DNA of 64,000 bases, taken from Cycas panzhihuaensis. Lineage: Eukaryota; Cycadophyta. The DNA lies in assembly GCA_023213395.1 (NCBI GenBank), contig CM041465.1, positions 114,025,741 through 114,089,740 of the forward strand, read 5' to 3'. This document shows positions 36,851 through 48,870 of this stretch, one piece after another. The number at the start of each line of letters is the position of its first letter. The first letter of the stretch is position 1. Below the pieces are notes generated by a model that did no database searches, was not told the DNA's origin, and saw only the letters and a program-made list of their open reading frames with translations. A program made the translations under genes and the position numbers.

Positions 36851-37497
36851 TTGTAGGTAGTCTCACTATACTACCAACACAAGGCGGATATTGCACACTC
36901 TTCGGCATTCTTGCAAGATTCATGACAAATCCTAAGCGTAATCATTGGCAAGTTGCAATACGAGTGTTGAGGTACCTAAAGGCGACTAGCAAATATGGTG
37001 CATTGTATGAACCCAATGCGAATTTAAACTTTATGCATACAGGACTCGAGACTTTGCGGAGATAAAGACACGGGAAGATCTACGTCTGGCACGTAACATT
37101 TCTTGGAGCACACCAATATCATGGAGATCTAGGCCAAGAAAAGATAGTTGCACTCAATTCTTGGTCGAGTACATTGCTACTACGAGACAAGCAAGGAGGT
37201 GATATGGCTTAGAAAATTGTTGAATACATTAAATGCCACCCAAACAAGTTCTACTAGCTTACACGTAGATAATCAATCTACAATCCAGATGGCTAAAAAT
37301 CCTCAGATTTCATGATCGTACCAAACATATAAGTACAAAAGTCCACAAGATTAGAGAACTAGTTCATGATGGCACAATTCAATTGGAGTACTGCCCCACA
37401 GTAGATCAAGTGGCCGATATCTTCACCAAACCACTGAAGAGGGTGAAGTTTGAACAGTTCCAAAAGCAACTCGGCCTTAGGGCCTCCATCTCTGACT
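36850..37497 (+). pseudogene. RNase H of element H
   Basis: Fragments in three frames include FMTNPKRNHWQVAIRVLRYL (the RT-RNase H linker), a TDSDFAG-like block with 'GDKDTGRSTSG' pattern near 37045-37105, LHVDNQSTIQMAKNP near 37260-37300, and VHDGTIQLEYCPTVDQVADI with FTKPLKRVKFEQF near 37365-37470. This is the normal end of copia pol. Confidence 0.85.
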
Positions 37498-37528
37498 GAT
37501 TGAAGGAGATGACAATAGGACCATCATA

Positions 37529-37632
37529 CTCTGTCTCATTCGTGAAAACCCCTTGTGGGCGCGAAAGGACAAGAGTAAGTCTCTGCTCTATCCCATTCGT
37601 GAAAACCCCATGTGGGCGCGGAAGGATAAGGG
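37529..37632 (+). repeat. Two adjacent 52-bp direct repeats in the 3' UTR of H
   Basis: Units 37529-37580 and 37581-37632 share 'cattcgtgaaaacccc' and 'tgtgggcgcg' and lie between pol and the polypurine tract. Their role is unknown. Confidence 0.8.
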
Positions 37633-37917
37633 TTGTATCATTTTGGAAAATCGAAACCTGTGAAAACCTGAAAGGGCATGGGGGATGACCAAATGGTATA
37701 TGGAGACTCAATAGATTTCAGCTACAAAATTTATTGTACTGATTGGCTATCTGGCTACATTTAAAGATTTGCTGAGCGAGTTAGTAGATTAGAAAATTTG
37801 TGGGTTTTTTCCCATGAGGGTTTCCCACAAAAGTATCATACTAGTTTGCTTTGTAAGAGGCTCAAATGAAGACCTCATAGGATAGAATAAAATAGAATGA
37901 AATGACCTTCTACCATT

Positions 37918-37928
37918 AAGGGGGAGAT
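37918..37928 (+). other. Polypurine tract of element H
   Basis: AAGGGGGAGAT directly precedes the 3' LTR. Confidence 0.85.
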
Positions 37929-38226
37929 TGAAAAGGGTTAATGACATAAGGTCATTACATTAGTTGATTATTTCGAAAAAGGGTCTTAAGTGAACTTTAA
38001 ATTAGATCACTTAAGTGAAATGCACTTTCATGTGCATTATGTGTAATTTCATTTCACCTAACTCAAATGCTCCCTCTCTCAATATAAAAGTAAAGCTCAA
38101 TGGAGGAGATTCATTCTTTACCTCCCCATTTTGTGAGAGCTACTTTCTTTCTCTCAAGTCTCTCTTGCTCCCATGTTTGCCTTTGTGTTTAGTGCATGGA
38201 GATGAAGGATAGATCCACTCTTTTCA
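37929..38226 (+). repeat. 3' LTR of element H
   Basis: 298 bp. By eye identical to the 5' LTR except for three extra bases (ACT) in 'gagctactttc'. Followed by CTAAC. Confidence 0.95.
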
Positions 38227-38231
38227 CTAAC
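38227..38231. repeat. Target-site duplication of element H, right (CTAAC)
   Basis: The direct repeat of 30653-30657. The F LTR resumes after it. Confidence 0.92.
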
Positions 38232-39868
38232 TTCCAAGGCTCCAAGATTGTAAGGAGTTTTCTTCATTCTCACTCTTACAAGGACCACTCATGATCAGTC
38301 CTCATTCATTGGTTAGTGTTGCTGTTTTCTAGTAGCAAAGTTCATGCTTGATCTTCTTCCTACAAGGTACTTCTTATTTTCTACTTGCAATCTATTTTAT
38401 TCCTATTCCTTTTGTTTGTCAATGAATGGGATCCTAGTTAGCTAGTTTTTCTTCATAGTATTGTACTAGACTAGTGATACCCTCCCGTTGCTTCCTCCTA
38501 CAAGCCTCTCTATTTTCTTTAAACTATCTCTTTCACCCCTTCCTTAGTTAGCAGGTGCAAAGGAGTAACACATGAGGATTTGAGGGAGGTAGGCGGGGTT
38601 CCGTCCCCCATTGCTATCCTTCTCCCCAAGGGTTCCATCCCTTGTCCTCTTCACCCTTTGCCATCAGCGCTTTCTTAGGGAACAGGCTAAGGGAGTTTAG
38701 GGAATTTAGTTAGGGTGTTCGGATTAGAATAGGCAACCTGTCACTACGTCATGGCCAGAAGTCTCACCTGTTGGTGTTGGGCCCTACGTAAGCCCCGGTT
38801 TTTTCTGTTATCCTTTTCCTTGTTATGGTTTGTTGCTTCACTACCTTAGTGCCAACTAGTTTTTCTTCCTCGAGTTCTGTGGAGGTCTCCCATGGGTGAG
38901 TTAGCCATCCCGAGGCTATACTCCTTTCCCTTTCAAGTGTTTTCGTGGTGCATGGTGGCGAGAGTGTTTCTTGTATGTTGTTATTTCATTTGGTTATATT
39001 TTAATGCTTAGCATAGATCTTAGTTCCATTTGATTTCAGTTTATATATATATTTCTTGGTATATCCTGTGGCCTCTCTTCCGAGAGGAAGGTGTCCTTCT
39101 CACCCGTTTGCAGGATCGTGCATTAGTGGAGCGATACGTGGGATGAGCCCGTTGTAGGTTAGTTCCCCGCTTAGTGCATTTCTTTCTTTAGTTTCAAGCT
39201 TTTTTCGTTTCTTTCCACTTTATTTGATTTTGCATGCTTAAGGGGAGGTAACTAAACCCCTCTTCTATCGCTTCTAGCAATTACTGCTGACTAGCGTTGC
39301 ATGCACGACAAATGGAGAAGGAAGGAGCGGGACTTGGAGGGACGAGCTGCACCTCCATTCAGGCGCTGAATCCAGGTATTCCCCTTGCTTCCTGCATATC
39401 CCCTTTTACATTGTTACCTTTCATGTATTTGCCTGAGTAGTTAGGAAATTGTAAAAGAATATAAAGGAAAAAGGGAAAGCGCACTCATCTTTTACATTAT
39501 TTCTTGCTTTATCTAGCATAGCATTGCATAGATAGCTTGCTCGCGTCGTATTCGAGTTATCCCTATTACACCCTTTCTCGCATTTGCCTGCACATTAATT
39601 AGTTCCCTTTCCATCTGCTGCCTTCTCATTGCTTTGAGAAGATGCAATGCGCAAGGCATTCTCTCTCCTTCCCGGCCATCTGAAGGGTAGGAAGGCCTTG
39701 CTTTGCATGGCTATCTGGAAGCAACCAGGCACCTTGCAGTCCCGAATCCATGCTCTGGTGCATGGACACCCTGCGAGGTGAGGTCCTCGCTGCCTAGCTT
39801 AGTTAGCATAGTGTATTCTTATATCCTTTTGCTAGACATAGGGACACCGCCCCATAGCTAGCGTTTCA
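38232..39868 (+). repeat. 5' LTR of element F, second part
   Basis: Without H and one duplication, the F LTR is 2551 bp, close to the 2463 and 2480 bp of the E LTRs. Shared landmarks include 'ggggaggtaactaaacccct', 'catctgaagggtaggaaggc', 'gaatccatgctctggtgcat' and a CA end directly before the primer site. Confidence 0.85.
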
Positions 39869-39869
39869 C

Positions 39870-39888
39870 TGGCGACCATACTGGGGAT
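39870..39888 (+). other. Primer binding site of element F
   Basis: TGGCGACCATACTGGGGAT, one base after the LTR. E has the same site (TGGCGACCATCTTGGGGG). It begins with the TGG complementary to tRNA CCA; I do not assign the tRNA. Confidence 0.75.
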
Positions 39889-40135
39889 TGCCAGTAAGGG
39901 AGTTAGATTCACTTCTCCTTTTCGTTGGTGTTCTTGCCTCTAGGTAGTCTCTTATTCCACATTTTCAGTTAGGCAACCCCCAATGTGCTTACTTCATTTT
40001 CTTCTTTCATTTTTCTTCTAACAACGCTCGCAAGGGCGTTGCATGTGACATTTCTCACATCGCTTACAAGGTCTGCCGCCGTTGTTAGAAGACCAATCGC
40101 CTCGTTCCCTTCCATCGTCAAACCCTAATTCGATA
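39889..40135 (+). other. Leader of element F
   Basis: Untranslated stretch between primer site and gag. It contains a possible hairpin ('aacgctcgcaagggcgtt', 40023-40040). No gene. Confidence 0.4.
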
Positions 40136-42241
40136 ATGGAAGGTTACCCGTCCGATTGGGCTTACTATACCATGACTTCAGGAACTCAAGAGTTCCCCTC
40201 ATCTGTCCCAGAATCTGCCCATGGGGGTGATGATTCCATCTATTATGAAGATGACCAACTTTACCCCGCTGACTTTCACCCTTCCGCGCATGTAGCAGAA
40301 GAGTCGTCTCCTCACGAGACTCACCACCCTACTAGTGAGCCTTAAGAGGAGCGTCCTGAGGGATCCCCTACTTTTGAGATCCCATCAACTTCATATAGCT
40401 ACGAGGATACCCCTCCCGTCGACGTAGTCAAAGCACTTAGTGAGTATTTCCGAACAACTCACCGCCAACCGCATCCTAGGTGGTTTGAAGAAATGTTGCG
40501 CAATGTAGCATCTTCTTCATCCATACCTGTACCTCATACAATGAATGATGCTTCTGCTCGCGCACACTCGTCCTATGCCATGTCTACCTCGGCCCCTAGG
40601 GCAAGCATTGCGCCGCCTTCCTCTAGCCATGGTCCTACTTCTTCAGGACCCGTTTGTGGTATGTCCTTTCCCCAACTTGGGGTTAGCATGCCGTTTCTGA
40701 GTCAAATGCATACGCTGCCTTCGAATGTGGCATATGCATTCCCTAGTAGGCCTCGAGGCCTTACTAGCGCTACTGCCATCAACTATGTAGGACCCACTCC
40801 TACATACATTCAAAACTCTGCTGGTGGTCCTTCCCTTTACGTGCCCCTAGGTTACATGTCTCAACCTTGGGGGCAAGGTAGGGGAAACCATCTTCCTGCT
40901 TATGGGGTGGACCCGTTACACCCATACGGAGTTACGCCACCTATGGGTGGCCCACATGGGCAAAACCCGGTCCCTCACCCTTCGTTCCCGCCATCTAGTG
41001 CGACTCTTATTGCCGCATCTTCGCAAGGGAACATACCTCCCTTCCAAGGCGTTTACCCGTAACCCCCTTTCCAACAAGAGGCGTTTCCCCAAGGAGGGAT
41101 GGGTTTACCACCCCTATTCGTTCCTATTCCTTTACCGGTCGTCGATCCGTTAGCCCATGTAAGGACACCTCCTTTCATGGACTATAGGTCAACGCCATTA
41201 TCTATTGAGGCGCTAAGGACTAACCTACCGCCTCACCTTCCTGAAGTTCCTAAATTCGACGGAACTTCGCCATGAGAATAGAGAACACGTACATAGTTTC
41301 TCTATGGCGTGCATCGATTATTGGGCTTACGACCATATTCTAATGAAGTTATTCCCATGATCTTTGCAGGGTGATGCCCTCAAGTGGTTTTACCATCTCC
41401 CTGCTCATTTAATTTCTTCATTCCAGCAATTGGTGGATGAGTTCGTCAACTATTTTGACGTAGCCCATCCATTCGAAAGCAGAATGAAAGCACTTTTGTC
41501 ACTTAAACAAGGTCACAACGAAATGAATCGTGACTTTATGCGACACTTTCATGATCTCCTTCACTTTACCAAGGCCACGTTGCCTGAAGAGTTGAAGCGA
41601 GATCTCTTCGTCAACGCACTTTATCCCAAAGTGCATGTGGAAGTCGTTAAGATGGGGGCAACCACATGTGACTCCGCGATTACGAGGTGCTTGGCATTGG
41701 AGGCCATTGAGATCTAAGCTAGACTCAAGAAACCACCTAAGCCCTCACAACACCGTGAGGTGCCTCGCCCAGCGAAGGAAACCAAACCTTCACAGCCCAC
41801 TAGGCCCACCTCTCATCTGACTGAGAGGACCCTAGATCCTCTTACCTCCGCTATTCGCTCATTCAAGTGCACAATGAAGGAGCTTAAACTCCAACCTCCT
41901 TCATCGCCGACCTCCTATAAACCAGTTCAGCAGGCTTCTCGTGCGGTGCCCCACAAAGGGGGTAACATCCAACCTTCTCAAGCAAGGAGGATCAATCCTC
42001 CCCTTGAAAAGAGGTGGTGTTCCATCCACGGGGAGTGTTTCCATAATAATTCACATTATCGGGCATAGCACCCACATGATGCCCCGCCGTGCGATTCATC
42101 CCCTAGGCGGGCATTGAGGCCTAACCTCGATCAACCTATTCATAGAGACCCGTTCCCCAAACATGGGGAACGTGGTCATGATGTTCAACAAAGGAACAAT
42201 CGCAATTAGGACAGATCCCCCGATTCTTGTCCTTCGCATGG
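40136..42241 (+). pseudogene. gag of element F, interrupted by E
   Basis: I choose ATG 40136 because E has a matching ATG (44962) with similar following residues (MEGYPSDWAYYT against MERYSWIGLTIL). The first 300 residues are rich in Ser, Pro and Gly. A capsid region follows: GDALKWFYHLPAHLISSFQQ, SRMKALLSLKQGHNEMNRDF and LALEAIEI. The zinc knuckle has the Tat-like form C-x2-H-x4-H-x4-C, here CSIHGECFHNNSHY with the last Cys lost. One frameshift near 41280 and several stops are present. E is inserted at 42241; the frame continues at 56047. Confidence 0.88.
42237..42241. repeat. Target-site duplication of element E, left (CATGG)
   Basis: CATGG precedes the E LTR and is repeated at 56042-56046. 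Confidence 0.92.
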
Positions 42242-44704
42242 TGTTTTCCGGCTTCCGGGAATGGATCTGAGAATCAGCTCGAGGTAAGTGCGGTATGTCT
42301 CTTGCATTATCATCGCTTTCTTTTCTTTGGATGTTTGCTTGCGTATACGCATGTGTATGACTTTGTGGGCGGCCTTGTAGTCGTCCACACTTATTTAACC
42401 TATGGCGACTATAGCGAGGGCACACTCCCGGTGAGTGTGGCACCACAGTGGCCGTATTACTTCGCATCGCCCTCCTCACTCCGGGATCCACTAGGTTTGC
42501 GCCACCTCACTTGGTGTGATGACTCATCATCGTTTGGTCAACTTGCCACCCCACTCGAGCCCTATTTTTGCTCCTTTGGACCCGTTTTGTTGGCTTGTTT
42601 GCTCCCGGGTTAGTGTTTTAGCGTTATGTCCGCCTTTTCGATCGTCTGCCCCCAACCTGGACTGGTTGGTGGGCCCCATTCTCTGCCCTAGGCACGTACC
42701 GCCGGATATTAGCGTTATGTACACGAATATTCCAGCGGTACGACTGTCTCAGATTGTTTTTAAAAATCTGTCGTGGCAATTTCACATTTATTACGAAACT
42801 GCCACATGGCTCGCGCTTTATTTCTCCTCCAGCTGCGCCCTAATCGCACGGTTTAGGGTTTTGCTTGAGTACTTAAGCCCTTTTTGGCTCACTTTTGAAG
42901 TTGCTCTCAAGAAAAACACTCTCCTGCTCTGCTCTTCTCTGCTGTTTGCTGCTGGACTGCACCTCTTCATCTGGCCTTGACTCTCCTTTGGCTCGGAGAC
43001 ATTCTCTCGACCCTCAAGCGCCTTGGAGGGCTCCTTTGAAGCAGTTTCTAATTTGGTTTCTACCAGGCGATCTATGAGTTCCCGTTTGCGGTGTTTCCGT
43101 CACACCCGTAGCGGGGCCTCAAACTGCTCCACTCGAATCTGGGCTATTTTTCCGGCCCTTCTTGACATCCTTTAGTGAGGCAAATCCCTTGCCTCCCTTC
43201 CCAGTATCCTTCATTTTGCATTTGTTTTTGTGATATTTATGCTTCAACTTATTTGTTCCTACTTGTTCGTGAGAGTTGGTTTCCTCCCTTTGGAGGGCTG
43301 TTATACCACTCTCCTGTGCTTCTTACTGCGTTCTTTGTCAAAGCGTGGCGTTGAGGGTTGCATAGGTTTTGGAGAGGAGCTGGGTGGATTAGTACCACCT
43401 TCCACGCTCCTAAGTGGCTCTTGGCCCCCAAAACCTCCCTCTGCCTCGTGCTCCTCTTGGCTTGTAAACAAGGGTTTGAAGGCTCCTTTGGCCACCCAAA
43501 CCGGTGACATCACAAGTTGCGGTGATTTGGGAACCCTGTTCGGGTTTGGGTGCCATCCATAGGCCCCAACTATGGGTTCTTGCTTCACCCTTGCTCCACG
43601 GTCACCGGTTTGCTCCCGTAGCATCCGGTCCCGTGGGTATCTTTGGGTCTCTCTTGCCCCTTTTCCGGCCATTTTCCGGCCTTGGTTCTTGACTTTCTCC
43701 TCATGCCTTATGGCTCACAGGGGAGGTTGGGGCACCTTTGCGGGAAGTAGGCCACTCAGGAGGCTTGCCTTGTTGTTTCCTTTCATTTGGGTCACTTTCC
43801 TTTAGTATTTTCCTTATTGGACTAACGCTAACGCATGTATATTTAGACTCTTGTTTATGTTGCTAGACATATATTGTTAGATCTTTGTGTTGCATGTTAG
43901 TGCTCTTCCTTCGGGAAGAGGGAGACCCTTGTTGCTTCACAGTACTCGAGGCAGCTTGAGAACGTTGCCCGTTGGCCTCTCTACCGGTAAGTGCTTGTGG
44001 CATGTATCGTGTTTTATGCTATCTCATTTACTAGTTAGCGGTCCTTTCCTTCCTTTGGTATTGCATTTACTTTTCCGGGGAGGGTAAGGAACCCCCTTTT
44101 ATCCATCGCTGCATCCCGCATCTGGTACGTCGTGCGGAGTGGTTGGGTGCTCCTCGTGGAGGCTACATCATCTCGCGCCTTGGCCCGGTGCCTTCCTCTC
44201 CTCTTCGCTACCCTGTCTCTTCCTTTTATTCTTTTCTTAGTAATTAGAACATTGAAAGATTAAAAGAAAGCTGCTTTATATTGTTTGCTTTGTTGCATGC
44301 ACCCCCTATTATCCGTAGGAAAGATTGTGAGAGTTTTCTTTGTCCTTACCTTTCCTTCCTTTTCCTTAACCTTACAGCGCCTTACTTCCCATCGCTCGTG
44401 CATCCGGTCGAGTTGCGTGGGATTACTCTTGGCTTTGTCTCGGTGGGCCTTCTCTTCCCCACGGCCACCCAAGGGTGGGAGGGTCCTATTCAGTCAACCC
44501 GGGTTCATCCCACGTACCTTCGCCCCTTGATCGAGGTGGGGAAGGGTCGCCCAATAGTAGCCATACTCCATTGCGGATCCGAACTCGCTCGGCGCCGGGG
44601 TGCTCTGCGTGGTAGTTACCCGCCTTTTAGGTTCTACTTTCTATCATTTCATCACTTACTCCTCCGCCTATCGGTTAGGTAGTTATCCGTAGCGGTAGCG
44701 TCCA
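42242..44704 (+). repeat. 5' LTR of element E
   Basis: 2463 bp, TGTTTTCCGG...GCGTCCA. It matches the 3' LTR over its whole length but with many small indels. Many of these fall at CAGG or CTG sites (for example GTGCGGTATG against GTGCAGGTATG near 42290). A promoter region is likely around 42830-42890, where 'ccctaatcgcacggtttagg' and 'gagtacttaagccc' are conserved in both copies; no strict TATA box is seen. Confidence 0.95.
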
Positions 44705-44722
44705 TGGCGACCATCTTGGGGG
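44705..44722 (+). other. Primer binding site of element E
   Basis: TGGCGACCATCTTGGGGG directly follows the LTR and matches the site of F. Confidence 0.8.
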
Positions 44723-44961
44723 CCCGATGAAGGGAGCTAGTCTCGCTCTCTTCGGTTGGTTTTGCTACTCTTGTGTGATCCTTTTCATACTTATCTTGAT
44801 TTCCCGTTGGGCACCCCAAGCGTGTGTTTTACCGCTTTTCTCCTTTCCTAACATTGTCGGTTGACTTTGCATGCGGCGTTTCTCTCGTCGTTTGCGGTCT
44901 ACCTCCTTTGTTAGAGGACCCGAGTATGTCGCCTTCTTGCCTCGTCGGATTCGATCCGACT
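44723..44961 (+). other. Leader of element E
   Basis: Untranslated; homologous to 39889-40135 of F (shared 'ttgttagaggacc' before the gag start). No gene. Confidence 0.45.
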
Positions 44962-47150
44962 ATGGAGAGATACTCTTGGATTGGACTTACCATACTTGAC
45001 CATGAAACCCATGCCTTTCCTCCTGTTATTCCGGGTCCACCCAAGAGGGTGGCGACCCCTTTATTATCAAATGACCAACACCTTTCCTTCGGTGCTCATC
45101 CCTCTGCCCACGCCGTGGAAGGTCCCGTTCCTCTCGTGGGTGGCCACGCGTAGTTGGCAATTCTTATGAGGAATGTTAGAGATCCTACCTTGTTTGAGGT
45201 TAGATCACCTCTTACGAGTGTGTTGGGACCCCTCATCGATGTAGTTGAAGCTTTCAATGAGTGTTGCCGCAACACGCTTGCAACCGCGTCTAGGTGGTTT
45301 GAGGATGTTCTTCGTGGAGGAGCCTCTTCCTCTTAGCTCCCCCACCTCATACCTCATCCTCATCCACCCTTCCTATGACCACAAATCCTTTCGTGCCTAC
45401 ACGTCGTCCCACTCATTCCTGCGGTGGGGGCGTGCGTGGTACCTTCAAATCCCTCATCAAGGTCCTAATGCCTTAGGATCTTCTCGTGGTGTGTCTTTCC
45501 CTCAGCGAGAGTTAGCATACGGTCCTAATCAAACCAATGTGCCATCTCCTAATGTGGCGCATACCATCCCTAGTAGGCCTATTGGCCCTACTAGCTTTCA
45601 ACCACTAGTCATGTGGGATCCGCTCCCATGCATCCTCCGACCAAGACGTTGGTGCTTCCTTCTCGTTCCCCATGATATACCTCTCAACCTTGGGGGCGGG
45701 GTAGAGAAGCCGTCTTCCGTTATGGGGTGGATCACTACACCCATATGGGGTTGCTCCACCTACGGGTGGCCCATATGGGCAAAACACAGTTCCACATCCA
45801 TCTTGCCCTTCTTCGGTGCAATCCCATCCGTTATGCCTTGCGAGGGAAGACTCCTTCTAGGCACCTCCCCACGCCTCTTTTCGTGAGGCGCTTCCTCAGG
45901 AGGGATGGGTGTTCCACCCCACCCACTCCTTGTCGTTACCTGCCGACATTCGTTGATCCTACGATTCGAGCAAGGCGCGCCTTCATGGACTTTAGGTCAA
46001 CCCTCTTCGGTTGGCGTTGCGAACCAACTTGCGCCTCATCCCCACAAGTTCCTAGATTCGATGGGACTTCGTCGCAAGAACCCGTGAGCATGTCCGTAGT
46101 TTTTCTATGGCATGCATCGATTCGGGCTTCGACCATATTTTGATGAAACTATTTCCTAGATCCTTGCGGTGGCGCCCTCAAATGGTTCTCTTGTCTCCTG
46201 CCCATTCAATCCATTCATTCCGAATTGGTGGATGAGTTCATCAACTATTTTGATGTAGCTCGTCCATTCGAGGCGGAATGAAGTCTCTTCTCGCTCAAAT
46301 AAGGTCACGATGAGATGAATCGTGACTTTGTGCGGCAATTCCGACTTGCTTCACTCCACTAAGGCAACATTGCAGGAGCTTAAGCGAGACACATTCGTCA
46401 ATGCGCCCGTCCGAAGTCCGTGGAAGTCCTCAAGATGGGGCGACCACATGTGATTCGCGATCGCCAAGTGCTTGGCGTTGGAGGCTATTGAGATCAGCGG
46501 GTCTTAAGAAACCTCTTAAGCCCTCACGGTAGCAAGTGAGGCACCACCACCTACCAAAGATACCAAACCTTCCCGGTAGGCGTAGTCTTCCTCTCATCCT
46601 CAGAGGACTTTAGACCCTCTCACATCAATTTATCGCTCATTTGAGCGTCACGATGAAAAGCTCAAGCTTCAAGCTCCTTCATCTCCTATGTCAAACAAGC
46701 AAGTCCAACAAACTACCCAAGCTCCTCTTCCCGGGAATGGAAGCCCGGTCCTCTCGGCGAGGAGGTCGGACCCCGCTTGAGAAGAAGTGGTGCTCCATTC
46801 ATGGGGATTGCTTCCACGGCGATTCGCGTTGTAGGGCCCGGCATCAAAGGATGCCCCTCGGCGATTCTTCTCCCAAGCAGGCCTCGAGGCCTAATTTGGA
46901 TCAACGGTTCATAAGGATCCGTTCCTAAGCACGGGGAGCGTGATCGCAAAACCCAAACCAAGAACAACGTAGCAGGGAAGATCACGGATCCAGCCCTTCC
47001 GCGATAAAGGGAAGGGCTAGGAATTCTTCTTCCTCTTCTCGTTCTCCTAGTCGTCGCACCCGTCGCCTTCACGACCCGTAACAGGGAAGAAGGTGATCCG
47101 GTTGTGAAGCAACTCCCACTTTTGCCCTTATGCGATCTCAAGCCGCTAAG
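44962..47150 (+). pseudogene. gag of element E, many frameshifts
   Basis: From ATG 44962 (MERYSWIGLTILDHET) the reading passes through several frames. Recognisable pieces are ASRWFEDVLRGGASSS, FPQRELAYGPNQTNVPSPNV, a proline/glycine segment near 45750-45800, capsid remnants near 46160-46500 and an intact knuckle CSIHGDCFHGDSRC near 46790-46835 (C-x2-H-x4-H-x4-C). At least five frame changes are needed to follow it. F, into which E inserted, has only one in its gag. Confidence 0.85.
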
Positions 47151-47860
47151 GAGCGGCGGGAGCTTTGTCCTCTCGCTCCTTGAGCCCTCTTAGGAGACCC
47201 TTCCTCCGAGTCCCTCTTTCCCAAGGCTATTCACATGCGGGTCGTTACAACTTAGAAGGGCACTTACCCAACCTCTTTGGGAAGGGTAAGCCTTTCTCGA
47301 TCGTGGGCGAGCTCCATACGATCGCTGCGGGGAATGTCCCTGATGGACATTCTGAGGAGTTGTCCCGAGCAACGGGCCCTCCTTTTGGAAGCTTTAGGAT
47401 CAAGTGACATACCTGTCCACGCTTTGGGTATCGCCCAAGGTGGTGGACCCGCTATTTCCTTTGATCCTAAGGATCTTCCCTAGCAGGTGAAAGGAGCGTC
47501 GGTGGAACTTCCCATTCACCATCACCATCGTCGCTGATTGTACTCTTCGAAGAACTGTTGTCGACAATGGTTCTTCCATCAATGCCATGCCCTTGCGTGT
47601 CATGCAAGAGCTTGGTATTTCCACCTTGGAACCCGTTCCCTGGTGATGCCAAGGGTATGACGGTAGCGAGAAGACCCCTCTGGGATCTGTCGCGATTCCG
47701 CTTACCCTTGAGGGTAAGACCGTTCTTGTCGACGTTGTAGTCCTTGACATCGATGTGGACTACAACCTCCTTCTTGGTCGTCCATGGCTCGATCAAATGG
47801 GGGCCGTGTGCTCGACCCTTTGGGGACAACTTAAATTCATCCATGATGGATAAATGAGAG
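47151..47860 (+). pseudogene. Protease region of element E
   Basis: The active-site segment reads TVVDNGSSINAMPLRVMQEL near 47550-47610, with an Asp in the expected place, and later LGRPWLDQMGAVCSTLWGQL. A TGA at about 47644, where F has CGT for Arg, and frameshifts upstream break it. It would process Gag-Pol in an intact element. Confidence 0.8.
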
Positions 47861-48870
47861 TGATCCCCCGTGAACGCCCTTTTACTAAACAAACTCGCTC
47901 TACCAGTTTGGCAAACCAAGGTTCATCCACTCATGCCTCGGCTTGCTCTATTGGGATACCTAACCCATCCGAAGAAGACCCCACGTCTTCTCCTCCTAGT
48001 CTCACGCGGTTCGCCCCTATTGGCGTTGGGAGTTACGGGTACCTTGCTTCGTTCAGCGATGATGAGTCGCTTGACGAAGACGAGGATTGTCCTCACCCCG
48101 TCTCTTTCCTTCGCGCCAATAGGTCGCACCTGCCTTGTTCTAGATCCCCGTCTAGAACCCCTCTTGTTGGTGAGGCTAGCCCTTCGTGCGTGTCGCACGT
48201 CATCGCTCGTGTTGACCCTTTGTCGGTATTTTTCCTTTTCATTACCCCACAGAGGTAATGGTTTTGAGAATCGCCTTTCGCCCTTCCGAGGGTCACCTTT
48301 CTATTTTCCTTGATTTACGTGAGGAAGGCGAGTAACCCGATGGTCATCACGGTCCGTTGCTCTCGCTCCCTCGGTGCTTCTCCTACTCAAGTAAGGTCAT
48401 CCATGGGGTGGATTATTTCGAGGCGATGGCTCTGCTCGAGCATCTAGCGGGCCTTGCGCCTAACACGCCTTGGTCACCACCTACTGGGTCACCGAAGATC
48501 CTCGCGGTCGGATCCACGCTTGTCGATCCGATCCTGTCTCCTATTCCTCCTCCTCCCGTTGATCTTGCCCCTCTCCACTTCGAGGAGGGCAACGCCATGT
48601 GCATGGGGGCAACCCAGGACGTAGTCTTGGCCCCGGGCAAGGTCATTAAGGTTGGGTTAAAATGCTCTCCTGATGAGGTAAGGGAATACTCCCTTCTGTT
48701 CCAGGAGTTTCGAGATATTTTCACGTGGGATTATGCTGACATGAAGGGAATCGACCCCTCGATTGTCACTCATAACCTCACCACCCTTCCTGGCGCCCAC
48801 CACATGCGCCCGGCGTCCCCTTCACGAAGCTTTACGCCATCGTCAAGATGGAGGTAGAAGCTTACGGATC
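47861..48870 (+). pseudogene. Region before RT, element E, truncated at RT start
   Basis: It aligns with 57000-57960 of F: SLTRFAPIGVGSYGYLASFS, an acidic SDDESLDEDED, then VIHGVDYFE and PVDLAPLHFEEGNAMCMGAT ... FTWDYADMKGIDPSIVTHNL. It ends at 'AIVKMEVEAY', equivalent to 'TAVEMEIEKL' at the start of RT in F. All RT catalytic motifs are missing. Confidence 0.85.

Larger units (their letters stand above)
30658..38226 (+). mobile_element. Element H: complete Ty1/copia element with near-identical LTRs
   Basis: 7569 bp, LTRs of 295 and 298 bp that differ by eye only by a 3-bp insertion, flanked by CTAAC. The order gag, protease, integrase, RT, RNase H is that of copia. The coding region carries several single-base frameshifts and stops, so this recent insertion cannot encode its own enzymes. 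It sits inside the 5' LTR of element F. Confidence 0.95.

Noticed and set aside
42096-42491. 131-residue minus-strand frame
   Set aside because: It spans the F-E junction and is an antisense shadow of gag and LTR.
43301-43672. Minus-strand frame resembling 54645-55025
   Set aside because: Both are in the two LTRs of element E, so the similarity is DNA repeat identity. The frames differ by indels.
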